Source: Aquilonibacter sp963703325 (lineage in GTDB: Bacteria > Vulcanimicrobiota > Vulcanimicrobiia > Vulcanimicrobiales > Vulcanimicrobiaceae). From it: a stretch of DNA of 64,000 nt. The position numbers and the translations under genes were made by a program. The stretch is from assembly GCA_963703325.1 (NCBI GenBank), contig OY969805.1:1550001-1614000 (forward strand), read 5' to 3'. This document shows positions 57,115 through 64,000 of this stretch, piece by piece. The notes beneath the pieces were generated by a model. It had not been told where the DNA came from and ran no database searches. It saw nothing but the letters and a program-made list of their open reading frames with translations. Each line of letters opens with the position of its first letter. Position 1 is the first letter of the stretch.

Positions 57115-59920
57115 GAAGATTTTAGTGCGGCTTTTGCTGATCGTTACCTTTTTGATCAACGGTGCGCTCCCAGCGCAGGCGCAGACGGGCGGCACGGTTA
57201 GCGGCACCGTGCGCGATGCGGGCGGCCATCCGATTGCCGGCGCGACCGTCGGCCTTCAGCCGTCGCGCGCGGCGGAAGTGCGAACTGACGCGCACGGTGC
57301 GTTTATCATCGCGAACGTCCCGGCGGGAACGTACGACGTCTCGGTGCTCAAAGGCGGCTTCGTGCCCTACACGTACGCCGGCGTTGTCGTTCCCACACGC
57401 GCGCCGCTCGCGTTCACGCTGAGCGCGGCCTCGCTCGATACGATGCGCCAAATCGCGTCGGTGCAGACCAGCGCCGGATCGTCGTTCAACACCAGCTCCA
57501 CCGCGATTCAAACGCTTTCGCAACAGAGCTTTGTCGATCAGGGGCAGCTGCAGGTCGGACACGTGCTCGACGAGATCCCCGGCGTCGTCTCAAACCGTCC
57601 GGACTCCGCGAACGGCGCCGCGCCCGGTTCGATCACCTCGCCGAACTTGCGCGGCGCGTTTGACTGGGAGAAGTCGAACCTCATCGACGGCTTTCCGCTC
57701 ATCGCCGGTAAGAGCGGCGACTATGACACGCCACTGGTGAACTCGCTGCTCTTTTCAGACGTCGAGATTGTCAAAGGGCCGACCGCCTACGCCAACGAGA
57801 TCAACTACGGCATCGGCGGCACGATCAACTTCGTCACCGGCGCGCCGACGCTCACCCCGCACGACACGCTGATCGCCGGTTTCGACAACCAGCAGGGTGC
57901 CTTCGGCGAGCTGCGCCTCTCCGATACGATCGGACACGTTGGCTATGTCATAGCGCTCGTGCGCAGCGGCACCAACGGTCCGCTCGACGACTACCCGACC
58001 TACGTTACGTTGCCGAGCGGCACGAAAGTCAACGGCGCAACCGCATCGTCGACGATCAGTTCAACCGCGCCGACGGGCTATAGCGGGCCGTATCCGGTCC
58101 CCGGCTCGATCAAAGGCAGCAATCCTTCCGCCGCCTACACTTCGCTTGCCGCCTGCTGTCAGGACTTTACCTCGACATATCAGAGCAACGGCGAACTCGT
58201 CAAACTCGCGTATCACTTCTCGAATACGACGTCATTGACGGCTGGATACGTCGGCATTCAGGGCAACTATGACGGTCCGGCAGCAGGCCTAACGCAGATC
58301 TACTCGACCTTCACTCCCGGTCTGTCGTATGACACCGCTGGAACGCCGTTCGCGAATGGCGGGCAGTTCTTGTTGAACCAGACGACCACGTTGCCGAATC
58401 AGAACGTGATCGATAACGAGCCGATGTTCGAGGCGCAGTTCCGCACCGCGCTCGGCAACGACACGTTCCTGGCGCGCTGGTACAGCGCCGCGCTCGAGCG
58501 TCCCACCTACTCGGATTCACCGAATCCCGCGGCCACCTACACGACCCCGCTGCAGCTGTGGGGCACCGTGAAGCTGGCCGGTGTGCCGACGACGTTCACC
58601 GGGCAGACCGCTGACGTTACCGTTCCCGATTCGAGCGCCTACGTGAACAGCATGGGCGATTTCGACCACCTGCACGGCATGTCGTACGAGTGGTCTCACC
58701 CGCTCGAGAGCGAAGATTTCGTGACGCTAGCCTATGACGCGGACACGAGTTTGACCCAGTCGTATAAGGTTGCCCCGGGCACGGCCGCGGTACAGTACTC
58801 GATCGCCCCGGGGACGCGCCAAGACATGGACAACTGGCTCTTGCGCGGTGTCTTTGGCTTTGGTGATAAGGCGCAGCTCACCCTCGCCAACTACTACAAC
58901 GTCTACCGCTCCACGTTTGCGCCGACCGCGCCGACCGATACGTCGTTCGACTTTTCGACGGTGACGTCGACACACGACGACCCGCGTCTCGGCTTCGTCT
59001 ATCGCCCGGATCCGGATCTCTCGCTGCGTTTCTCGGCGGGCTCGTCGATCGCGCCGCCCTATCCGTCGCTGATCGACAACAACACCGAAACGCCGGAAGA
59101 AGTCTTGGCTGCGGGCGGCGCGGTTGGCACGACGGTGACCGTTCCGGTCAACTCCGGCACGCTCAAACCCGAGACCGCGTTTGCGTACGACGTCGGCGGC
59201 GATGCGCGCTTGCCGCACGGGAACATCCTGTCGGTCGACCTCTATCTCACCAACATCTGGAATCAATTCCTGACCCAGATCACCGATACCAACACGACGT
59301 ATACCTACAACGGCACGCCGTATGAAGTCTACACGAGCACCAACGGCAACCTCGCGCAAAGCCGCGATCAAGGTATTGAGGTCTCGCTGCACCGCGATCC
59401 GGCGGTTGGGTACGGCTACACCGTCTCGGGCGATCTGGCGCGCGCCTATGCCTACAATCTTCCCCCAGGCTTTTATTCGACGGCAGCCGGTGGACTCGAG
59501 ACGAACCTCGGCGTGATTCCCGGCATCAACTACATTTCGAACGGCTCGGGCTACAACAACATCTCGAACAAGAGCGAACCCTACTCGATGGGCTACGTCG
59601 AGATCCATCGCCGCGGCAGTTGGGGTCAGTTCGCTTCGCTTGGGCTGACGTACTACGGCTCGAACAACATGTTCAACATCCCGGCGTACCTCGTCGGTCA
59701 CGCGACGATCCGTCAGCCGATCGCAAAAGACACGTCTCTGCAGGTCTCGGTCGACAATCTCTTCGGTTCGAACGATCTGCCGTACACGGTTTACGGTGTC
59801 AACTCGGGGGCACTCTACGCGCCGTTGATCACCGGACAGACCGGGCTCAAAGCCGACGTGCCGTACGGGCCGTCAACGGTACGGGTCATGGTCGTGCGCA
59901 CGTTTGGCGCTGCGCCCTAG
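57107..59920 (+). CDS. TonB-dependent outer-membrane receptor with an N-terminal carboxypeptidase-regulatory-like domain
   Basis: About 937 residues from the ATG at 57107 (GAGAAGGG about 13 bases upstream); an open frame runs further upstream but through the divergent gene. Signal peptide: NTKILVRLLLIVTFLINGALPAQAQ. A CarboxypepD_reg-like domain (GTVSGTVRDAGGHPIAGATVGL) comes next. The plug contains GQLQVGHVLDEIPGVVSNRPDSANGAAPGSITSPNLRGAF and FSDVEIVKGPTAYANEINYGIGGTINFVTG. A barrel of about 650 residues follows, ending VRVMVVRTFGAAP. The substrate is not determined. It shares an inverted promoter region with the receptor on the minus strand. Confidence 0.88.
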   Translation: MNTKILVRLLLIVTFLINGALPAQAQTGGTVSGTVRDAGGHPIAGATVGLQPSRAAEVRTDAHGAFIIANVPAGTYDVSVLKGGFVPYTYAGVVVPTRAPLAFTLSAASLDTMRQIASVQTSAGSSFNTSSTAIQTLSQQSFVDQGQLQVGHVLDEIPGVVSNRPDSANGAAPGSITSPNLRGAFDWEKSNLIDGFPLIAGKSGDYDTPLVNSLLFSDVEIVKGPTAYANEINYGIGGTINFVTGAPTLTPHDTLIAGFDNQQGAFGELRLSDTIGHVGYVIALVRSGTNGPLDDYPTYVTLPSGTKVNGATASSTISSTAPTGYSGPYPVPGSIKGSNPSAAYTSLAACCQDFTSTYQSNGELVKLAYHFSNTTSLTAGYVGIQGNYDGPAAGLTQIYSTFTPGLSYDTAGTPFANGGQFLLNQTTTLPNQNVIDNEPMFEAQFRTALGNDTFLARWYSAALERPTYSDSPNPAATYTTPLQLWGTVKLAGVPTTFTGQTADVTVPDSSAYVNSMGDFDHLHGMSYEWSHPLESEDFVTLAYDADTSLTQSYKVAPGTAAVQYSIAPGTRQDMDNWLLRGVFGFGDKAQLTLANYYNVYRSTFAPTAPTDTSFDFSTVTSTHDDPRLGFVYRPDPDLSLRFSAGSSIAPPYPSLIDNNTETPEEVLAAGGAVGTTVTVPVNSGTLKPETAFAYDVGGDARLPHGNILSVDLYLTNIWNQFLTQITDTNTTYTYNGTPYEVYTSTNGNLAQSRDQGIEVSLHRDPAVGYGYTVSGDLARAYAYNLPPGFYSTAAGGLETNLGVIPGINYISNGSGYNNISNKSEPYSMGYVEIHRRGSWGQFASLGLTYYGSNNMFNIPAYLVGHATIRQPIAKDTSLQVSVDNLFGSNDLPYTVYGVNSGALYAPLITGQTGLKADVPYGPSTVRVMVVRTFGAAP

Positions 59921-60036
59921 CGGATTAGTGCGGTTGCGAGGGTCGCGCCCAGCGTTAAGGTGCCGATAAACACGAAGTAGATCAGGGCCTCGGCCAGGAT
60001 CATTTCATCGGACGCCGCTCGCAGGTTCTTGAACAT
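59917..60036 (-). CDS. 39-residue Flp-pilin-like micro-protein
   Basis: Between the TonB-receptor stop and the purine phosphorylase. From the ATG at 60036 the frame reads M-F-K-N-L-R-A-A-S-D-E-M-I-L-A-E-A-L-I-Y-F and continues with a hydrophobic stretch to a TAG at 59919-59917. GAGGAG lies 6-11 bases before the ATG. The layout (short basic N-terminus, an acidic D-E pair, Glu-Ala-Leu-Ile-Tyr, then one hydrophobic helix) resembles Flp/Fap type IVb pilins, whose consensus has E-Y-x-L. The sequence also fits a simple one-pass peptide. It is below the length limit of most ORF callers. Confidence 0.5.
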   Translation of the reverse strand: MFKNLRAASDEMILAEALIYFVFIGTLTLGATLATALIR

Positions 60037-60145
60037 CGTGCCGCTCCTCGATGGTGCGTTAGGCACGAGTATGACGCCGTTTCCTGACAGCATCCTTGAG
60101 CTTTTATGAGATTGCCCGTGTACTGCTCCCTAACCAGGCGAAGGA

Positions 60146-60958
60146 TTAGATTTTTTTGAGAAATGTGCCGATCAGATCCGCGAGGTGCGGGCCGGTCTGC
60201 GCCCCTTGCTCGGTCACATCCCCGTGGCGCAGACCCGCGGCGGCGACCACGTTGGTAATCATGCTGAAACCCAGTACGCCCATGCTGAGAAACCGGGCGA
60301 AGATCGCCTCGAGCACGGTCGACATCCCGGCCGCGTCGGCGCCGATCGTGCGCAGGTAATGCGCTTCGGCCGCGGTTTCATAGTTGGGGCCCAGGAGCCC
60401 GGCATAGATGCCTTCGCGCAGACGGTGCTCGGGTTTGGCGACCGACTTGACGATGGCGCGCAAGCGCGCTGAATACGCATCCGCCATATCGACGAACGGA
60501 TTCTCGTGCGGCCAACCGATAAGGGGATTGCGGCCGGTCAAGTTGATATGGTCCGCGATCATCATGATGTCGCCGGGCTGCACATCGTCGCGCAGCGAGC
60601 CGGCGGCGTTGGTAAGGATCACCATTCGCGCGCCGGCTGCGTGGGCCAGTCGCACGCCGGTGGTGACCTGCACGGGCGAGAAGCCTTGATAGAGATGCAC
60701 GCGTCCCGCGAATGCGGCGACGCGCTTACCCTGCCACGTCCCTACCAGCACTTCGCCCGCGTGACCGCGAAGCGTCGCGACCGGCATCCCGAGCAGCGTA
60801 TCGTAGGTGATCGAGACGTGCTTGAACGCATCACGTAGCGCCGACGAGAGTCCGCTGCCCAAAATGATCGCGAGATCGATCGGGCCTCCGGCGCTGTCTT
60901 CGATGCGCGAGGCGTCGACGGCGAGAAGTTTATCGTTGGGCGATCGGCGATCGATCAT
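60146..60958 (-). CDS. Purine nucleoside phosphorylase
   Basis: A 270-residue protein with the PNP-MTAP-I signature: AIILGSGLSSALRDAF, then MPVATLRGHAGEVLVGTWQGKRVAAFAGRVHLYQGFSP (phosphate-binding H in the L-Y-x-G region), VILTNAAGSLRDDVQPGDIMMI, GLLGPNYETAAEAHYLRTIGADAAGMSTVLEAIFA and LGFSMITNVVAAAG. It splits purine nucleosides by phosphorolysis in salvage. The start overlaps the end of gpmI by 29 bases. The trimeric-type signature fits hypoxanthine/guanosine enzymes rather than 5'-methylthioadenosine phosphorylase. Confidence 0.9.
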   Translation of the reverse strand: MIDRRSPNDKLLAVDASRIEDSAGGPIDLAIILGSGLSSALRDAFKHVSITYDTLLGMPVATLRGHAGEVLVGTWQGKRVAAFAGRVHLYQGFSPVQVTTGVRLAHAAGARMVILTNAAGSLRDDVQPGDIMMIADHINLTGRNPLIGWPHENPFVDMADAYSARLRAIVKSVAKPEHRLREGIYAGLLGPNYETAAEAHYLRTIGADAAGMSTVLEAIFARFLSMGVLGFSMITNVVAAAGLRHGDVTEQGAQTGPHLADLIGTFLKKI

Positions 60959-62459
60959 ACAAGTTCTTTCCCGTCATGGCAGCCGGTACCGGCAATCCTT
61001 CGAGTGCAAGCAACGTCGGCGCGAGGTCGCCGAGCTTGCCTCCGGATGCCGGTGTGCCGCGCACGTCGTTTGAAATGAGAATCAGGGGCACAGGATTGCT
61101 GGTGTGAGCGGTGAGCGGGTTGCCGTCCTTGTCGATTTTCTCTTCGGCGTTGCCGTGATCGGCCGTGATGACCAGCAGCCCGTCGGCCGCGAGTACCGCA
61201 TCCGCGAGCGCTTGCAGGCAGCCATCGAGGATCTGCACCGCCTCGACCGTCGGTTCCCATTTGCCGGTGTGACCGACCATGTCGGCGTTCGCGTAGTTCA
61301 TGATGATCACGTCGTGACGGTGGGCTTTGATGTCGTCCACCGCGATCTCGGTGATTTCGCGCGCGCGCATCGCCGGCGCGAAGTCGTAGGTGGGAACGCT
61401 GCGATCGGAGGGCACAAGCGTACGATCTTCACCGGGGAACACGTCCTCGCGACCGCCGTTGAAGAAATAGGTGACGTGCGCGTACTTCTCCGTCTCGGCC
61501 AGGCGCAGCTGCGTGAATCCGGCGCGTGAGACCACTTCGCCGAAGGTGTCGAACTGCGGTCGCGGTCCGAAGAGCACCGGATTGGGAAACGTTTCGTCGT
61601 ACTTCGTCATCGTCGCAAAGATGCCGTTCTTCCAACGATGGTCGCTGCCGTACTCGTTGAAGCGCTGCGTGAGCTGGCGTGCGCGATCGGGCCGAAAGTT
61701 GAAGAAGATGCAGGCGTCGCCGTCGCCGACCGTGCGGGTCGGCTCGACGATCGTCGGCACGACGAACTCGTCGCTCTCGTCGCGCGCGTATGCCGCGCGC
61801 AGCGCCGCGACGGCGGTCGGCGCGCGGTACCCGGCCTCGCCGCGCACCAGCATGGTGAAGGCCGCGTCGGTGCGTTCCCAGCGCTTGTCGCGATCCATCG
61901 CGTAGAAACGCCCCCCGACCGAGGCGATCGATCCGGGGCGCCCGAGCGCGTCGAGTTTGTCTTCGAGCGCGTCGATATAGATCTGCGCCGAGCGCGGCGG
62001 CACGTCGCGACCGTCGAGAAACGCGTGAATTGCCAGTGGAACGCTTGCCTCGACCGCGGCGTCGATCAGCGCGAAAAGATGCGTAAGCGAACTGTGGACT
62101 TGCCCATCCGAAAGCAAACCCATCAGATGCAGCGTCGAGCCGTTGCGTTTGACGTGCTCCAGACATTCGACCAGTGTGGGATTCACGGCAAACGCGCCCG
62201 AGGCAATGTCGGCGTCGATCACCACGACGCCCTGTGGAACCACACGTCCGCTACCGATGTTCATGTGTCCGACTTCGCTATTGCCCATGATGCCTTTCGG
62301 CAAACCGACCGCTTCGCCCGATGCTTCGAGCGTGGTCCATGGATAGCGTTCGAAGAATGCGCGCCAGTGCGGTAACACAGCGGCGGCGATCGCGTTCCCA
62401 TGCGTCGCGTCGCTGCAGCCCCAGCCGTCGAGCACGGCGAGCACGAGCGGCTTATGCAC
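60930..62459 (-). CDS. gpmI: 2,3-bisphosphoglycerate-independent phosphoglycerate mutase
   Basis: A 509-residue protein of the alkaline-phosphatase superfamily. The N-terminal metal site is VLAVLDGWG. The catalytic serine lies in GIMGNSEVGHMNIG. Also present are FNFRPDRARQLTQRF and the C-terminal metal sites NYANADMVGHTG and ITADHGNAEEKID. The enzyme interconverts 3- and 2-phosphoglycerate using Mn2+. It overlaps tpiA by 8 bases and lies in pgk-tpiA-gpmI order, a common glycolytic operon. Confidence 0.96.
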   Translation of the reverse strand: MHKPLVLAVLDGWGCSDATHGNAIAAAVLPHWRAFFERYPWTTLEASGEAVGLPKGIMGNSEVGHMNIGSGRVVPQGVVVIDADIASGAFAVNPTLVECLEHVKRNGSTLHLMGLLSDGQVHSSLTHLFALIDAAVEASVPLAIHAFLDGRDVPPRSAQIYIDALEDKLDALGRPGSIASVGGRFYAMDRDKRWERTDAAFTMLVRGEAGYRAPTAVAALRAAYARDESDEFVVPTIVEPTRTVGDGDACIFFNFRPDRARQLTQRFNEYGSDHRWKNGIFATMTKYDETFPNPVLFGPRPQFDTFGEVVSRAGFTQLRLAETEKYAHVTYFFNGGREDVFPGEDRTLVPSDRSVPTYDFAPAMRAREITEIAVDDIKAHRHDVIIMNYANADMVGHTGKWEPTVEAVQILDGCLQALADAVLAADGLLVITADHGNAEEKIDKDGNPLTAHTSNPVPLILISNDVRGTPASGGKLGDLAPTLLALEGLPVPAAMTGKNLYDRSPIAQR

Positions 62460-63204
62460 GGCGCTCCGCTGCCGCGATCAGCGCCGCAAAGGCGATGGGA
62501 TCGAGCGACGCGCCGCCGACCAGCCCGCCGTTGATGTCCGGTTGCTGCGCGTACGACGCGACGTTCTCGGGTTTCATGCTGCCGCCGTAGAGAATCGGCA
62601 CGTCGTTCAAAGCAGGGACGCTCTTGCGGATCTCGCCCATCACGCGATTGGCTTCGACAGGATCGCAATTTGCTCCGGTGCCGATCGCCCAGATCGGTTC
62701 GTACGCCATCACCACGCGGGCAGCCGCGCTTCCATCGAGGCCGTCGAGTGCGGCGACCGTTTGCGCGATTAGGCGCCGATCGGTTTGTCCCGCTTGGCGT
62801 TCTTCCGACGTTTCACCGACGGCTACGATCGGCGTGATGTCGTGCGCGAGCAGCGTCTTCACCTTTAAGTTGACCGTGCGGTCGAGCTCGTTGAAGAACA
62901 TCCGTCGTTCGGAGTGTCCGACGATGACGTAGCGCACGCCGAATTCTTGCAGCATCGGGACTGAAATTTCGCCGGTGAACGCTCCTTGCAGCTCCCAGTG
63001 CACGTTTTGCGCGCCGAGCGCGATGCGTGAATGCCGGCGCAGGACCTCGTATGCGGCAGAGAGTGCGGTGAACGGCGGTGCAACGACGATCTCGATGTTC
63101 CCGGGAACTGCCGCCGCCAGTGGAAGAAACGCCTCAAAGAACGCGCGTGTCTGCGCCGCTGTCTTGTACATCTTCCAATTGCCGGCGACGATCGTGCGCG
63201 GCAT
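62452..63204 (-). CDS. tpiA: Triosephosphate isomerase
   Basis: A 250-residue TIM barrel. N-terminal VAGNWKMYKT carries the catalytic Lys. HSERR follows VIVGHSERRMFF (catalytic His). VMAYEPIWAIGTG contains the catalytic Glu. ILYGGSMKPENV and DINGGLVGGASLD complete the active-site loops. The enzyme interconverts DHAP and glyceraldehyde-3-phosphate. The start shares its first base with the stop of pgk, so the genes are translationally coupled. Confidence 0.97.
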   Translation of the reverse strand: MPRTIVAGNWKMYKTAAQTRAFFEAFLPLAAAVPGNIEIVVAPPFTALSAAYEVLRRHSRIALGAQNVHWELQGAFTGEISVPMLQEFGVRYVIVGHSERRMFFNELDRTVNLKVKTLLAHDITPIVAVGETSEERQAGQTDRRLIAQTVAALDGLDGSAAARVVMAYEPIWAIGTGANCDPVEANRVMGEIRKSVPALNDVPILYGGSMKPENVASYAQQPDINGGLVGGASLDPIAFAALIAAAERRA

Positions 63205-64000
63205 TAAGGGATTTCCAATGCGGCGACGCCGGGGAGCGTAATTCCCTCCAGAAACTCGAGCGTTGCGCCACCGCCGGTCGAGACATGGGTCATCGCAGCT
63301 GCGAAGCCGACCATGTGCGCGGCCGCGGCCGCATCGCCGCCGCCGACGACGCTGGTTGCGCCACCGCGCGTCGCTTCGGCAATCGCCTCGCCGACCACTT
63401 TGGTACCCTCGCGATACGCCGGCTTTTCGTAGACTCCCATCGGGCCGTTGAAGACGATTTCCTTTGCGCTTGCAATTGCGTCGGCGTAGATGCGTGCAGT
63501 ACGCGGCCCGATGTCGAGGATCATCTCGGCGCCGACGTCTTCAATGTTCACCGTGTGCGCGCGATCGTCGGCGTTGAACGAGGGCGAGACAACCGCGTCG
63601 ATCGGCAGATACAAGGTGATGTCTTGGTGCGCCGCGAGGTTGAGAATCCGGCGCGCCGGTTCGAGGTCGTCGTCGCGAAGCGACGTGCCGACGTTGGTGC
63701 CGCGTGCAGCGAGAAACGTGTTCGCCATGCCGCCGCCGACACAGAACGCATCGACCTTGTCCATGAGATGCGTAAAGACGCCGACTTTGTCTTTGACCTT
63801 CGCGCCGCCGATCACGCAGACATAGGGATGCGCCGGGTCGTCGGTCAGGCGCGCGAGCGCAGCGAGCTCGGATTGCATCAAGAGTCCGGCAGCGCTCGGC
63901 AACAGGTGCGCGAGTGCTTCGGTCGAGGCATGTGCGCGATGGGCGGTGCCAAATGCGTCGTTGACGTAGAGGTCGCCGAGTGCTGCGAGCTCGCGCGCGA
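63204..64000 (-). CDS. pgk: Phosphoglycerate kinase, partial (start beyond the window)
   Basis: The C-terminal 265 residues or so of Pgk; the window edge cuts the N-terminal part. The frame stays open to 64000 and reads ...ELAALGDLYVNDAFGTAHRAHAS. Further marks are VCVIGGAKVKDKVGVF, then the nucleotide-binding FNGPMGVYEKPAY, and GGGDAAAAAHMVGFAAAMTHVSTGGGATLEFLEG. It transfers the acyl-phosphate of 1,3-bisphosphoglycerate to ADP. It shares a base with tpiA at 63204. Confidence 0.95.
   Translation of the reverse strand, partial: ARELAALGDLYVNDAFGTAHRAHASTEALAHLLPSAAGLLMQSELAALARLTDDPAHPYVCVIGGAKVKDKVGVFTHLMDKVDAFCVGGGMANTFLAARGTNVGTSLRDDDLEPARRILNLAAHQDITLYLPIDAVVSPSFNADDRAHTVNIEDVGAEMILDIGPRTARIYADAIASAKEIVFNGPMGVYEKPAYREGTKVVGEAIAEATRGGATSVVGGGDAAAAAHMVGFAAAMTHVSTGGGATLEFLEGITLPGVAALEIP

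Noticed and set aside
57107..57207. Start of the minus-strand TonB receptor at 57207
   Set aside because: It would extend the divergent overlap to 101 bases and add a cysteine-rich sequence before the signal peptide.

Overview
The window is one contiguous, gene-dense stretch of a high-GC bacterial chromosome. By eye the GC content is above 60%, GTG starts are frequent, and 4-nt GTGA/ATGA or 8-nt stop/start overlaps are common. The cell is clearly diderm: there is a chaperone-usher pilus system, two TonB-dependent receptors and several predicted outer-membrane barrels. It also carries Terrabacteria-type cell-envelope and division genes: a DUF5693-like protein plus CsaB, a SepF-DivIVA pair, and a copper-amine-oxidase-N ('stalk') domain protein. 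This mix fits a diderm Terrabacteria lineage. I favour Vulcanimicrobiota/Eremiobacterota (former WPS-2), but that is inference from gene content and not a phylogeny. I see no prophage, insertion sequence, CRISPR array or rRNA. After start-site correction no gene-free stretch exceeds 300 bases.

Layout. 1-3608: SCPU-type chaperone-usher pilus locus (pilin tail, chaperone, usher, second SCPU protein). 3605-10557: an uncharacterised gene, an AraC regulator, outer-membrane and inner-membrane proteins (TRIC channel, MgtC), a stalk-domain/barrel fusion, and a glycine-zipper stress-type protein. 10554-19248: a signalling block with a degenerate CheR-like protein, a 2070-residue soluble hybrid histidine kinase with about 12 tandem HAMP-like units, and a divergent RsbU/RsbW-type fusion. 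19436-24103: a complete LivKHMGF ABC importer, followed by a cysteine-dioxygenase-like cupin and a FAD/NAD(P) enzyme (24138-26058). 26055-28262: small secreted proteins, including a roughly 445-bp tandem duplication. 28273-33629: Sua5, an EamA exporter, a Cu-type P-ATPase and an S41 protease. 33636-35061: an orphan RsbW-like ATPase, tRNA-Val(UAC) and an enoyl-CoA hydratase.

35126-35270 looks like an unassigned structured RNA with a strong intrinsic terminator. It lies just upstream of the DUF5693-like gene, csaB and ileS. 41165-44841 (minus strand) is ccdA-lspA-rluD-tgt plus a Uma2-like gene. It diverges from lgt-yggS-sepF-divIVA-leuB-fabH (44858-49379) across only 16 bases. Two small lipoproteins and a compact flagellar rod cluster follow (flgF-like, flgG, a tiny rod-binding-like ORF, a FliA-type sigma factor). 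Next come an ECF sigma factor with a tiny membrane partner and a PMT-type glycosyltransferase.

The right end holds two head-to-head TonB-dependent receptors, a 39-residue Flp-pilin-like micro-ORF, and the minus-strand glycolytic operon pgk(partial)-tpiA-gpmI followed by a purine nucleoside phosphorylase.

Functionally the window groups into envelope biogenesis (lipoprotein maturation by Lgt/LspA, pyruvylated wall polymer by CsaB, pilus, receptors), signal transduction (giant kinase, phosphatase, two sigma factors) and central metabolism. The items most worth follow-up are the HAMP-array kinase with its degenerate CheR partner, the structured RNA at 35.1-35.3 kb, the stalk-barrel fusion, the overlapping divergent promoters at 44842-44857, and the Flp-like micro-ORF.
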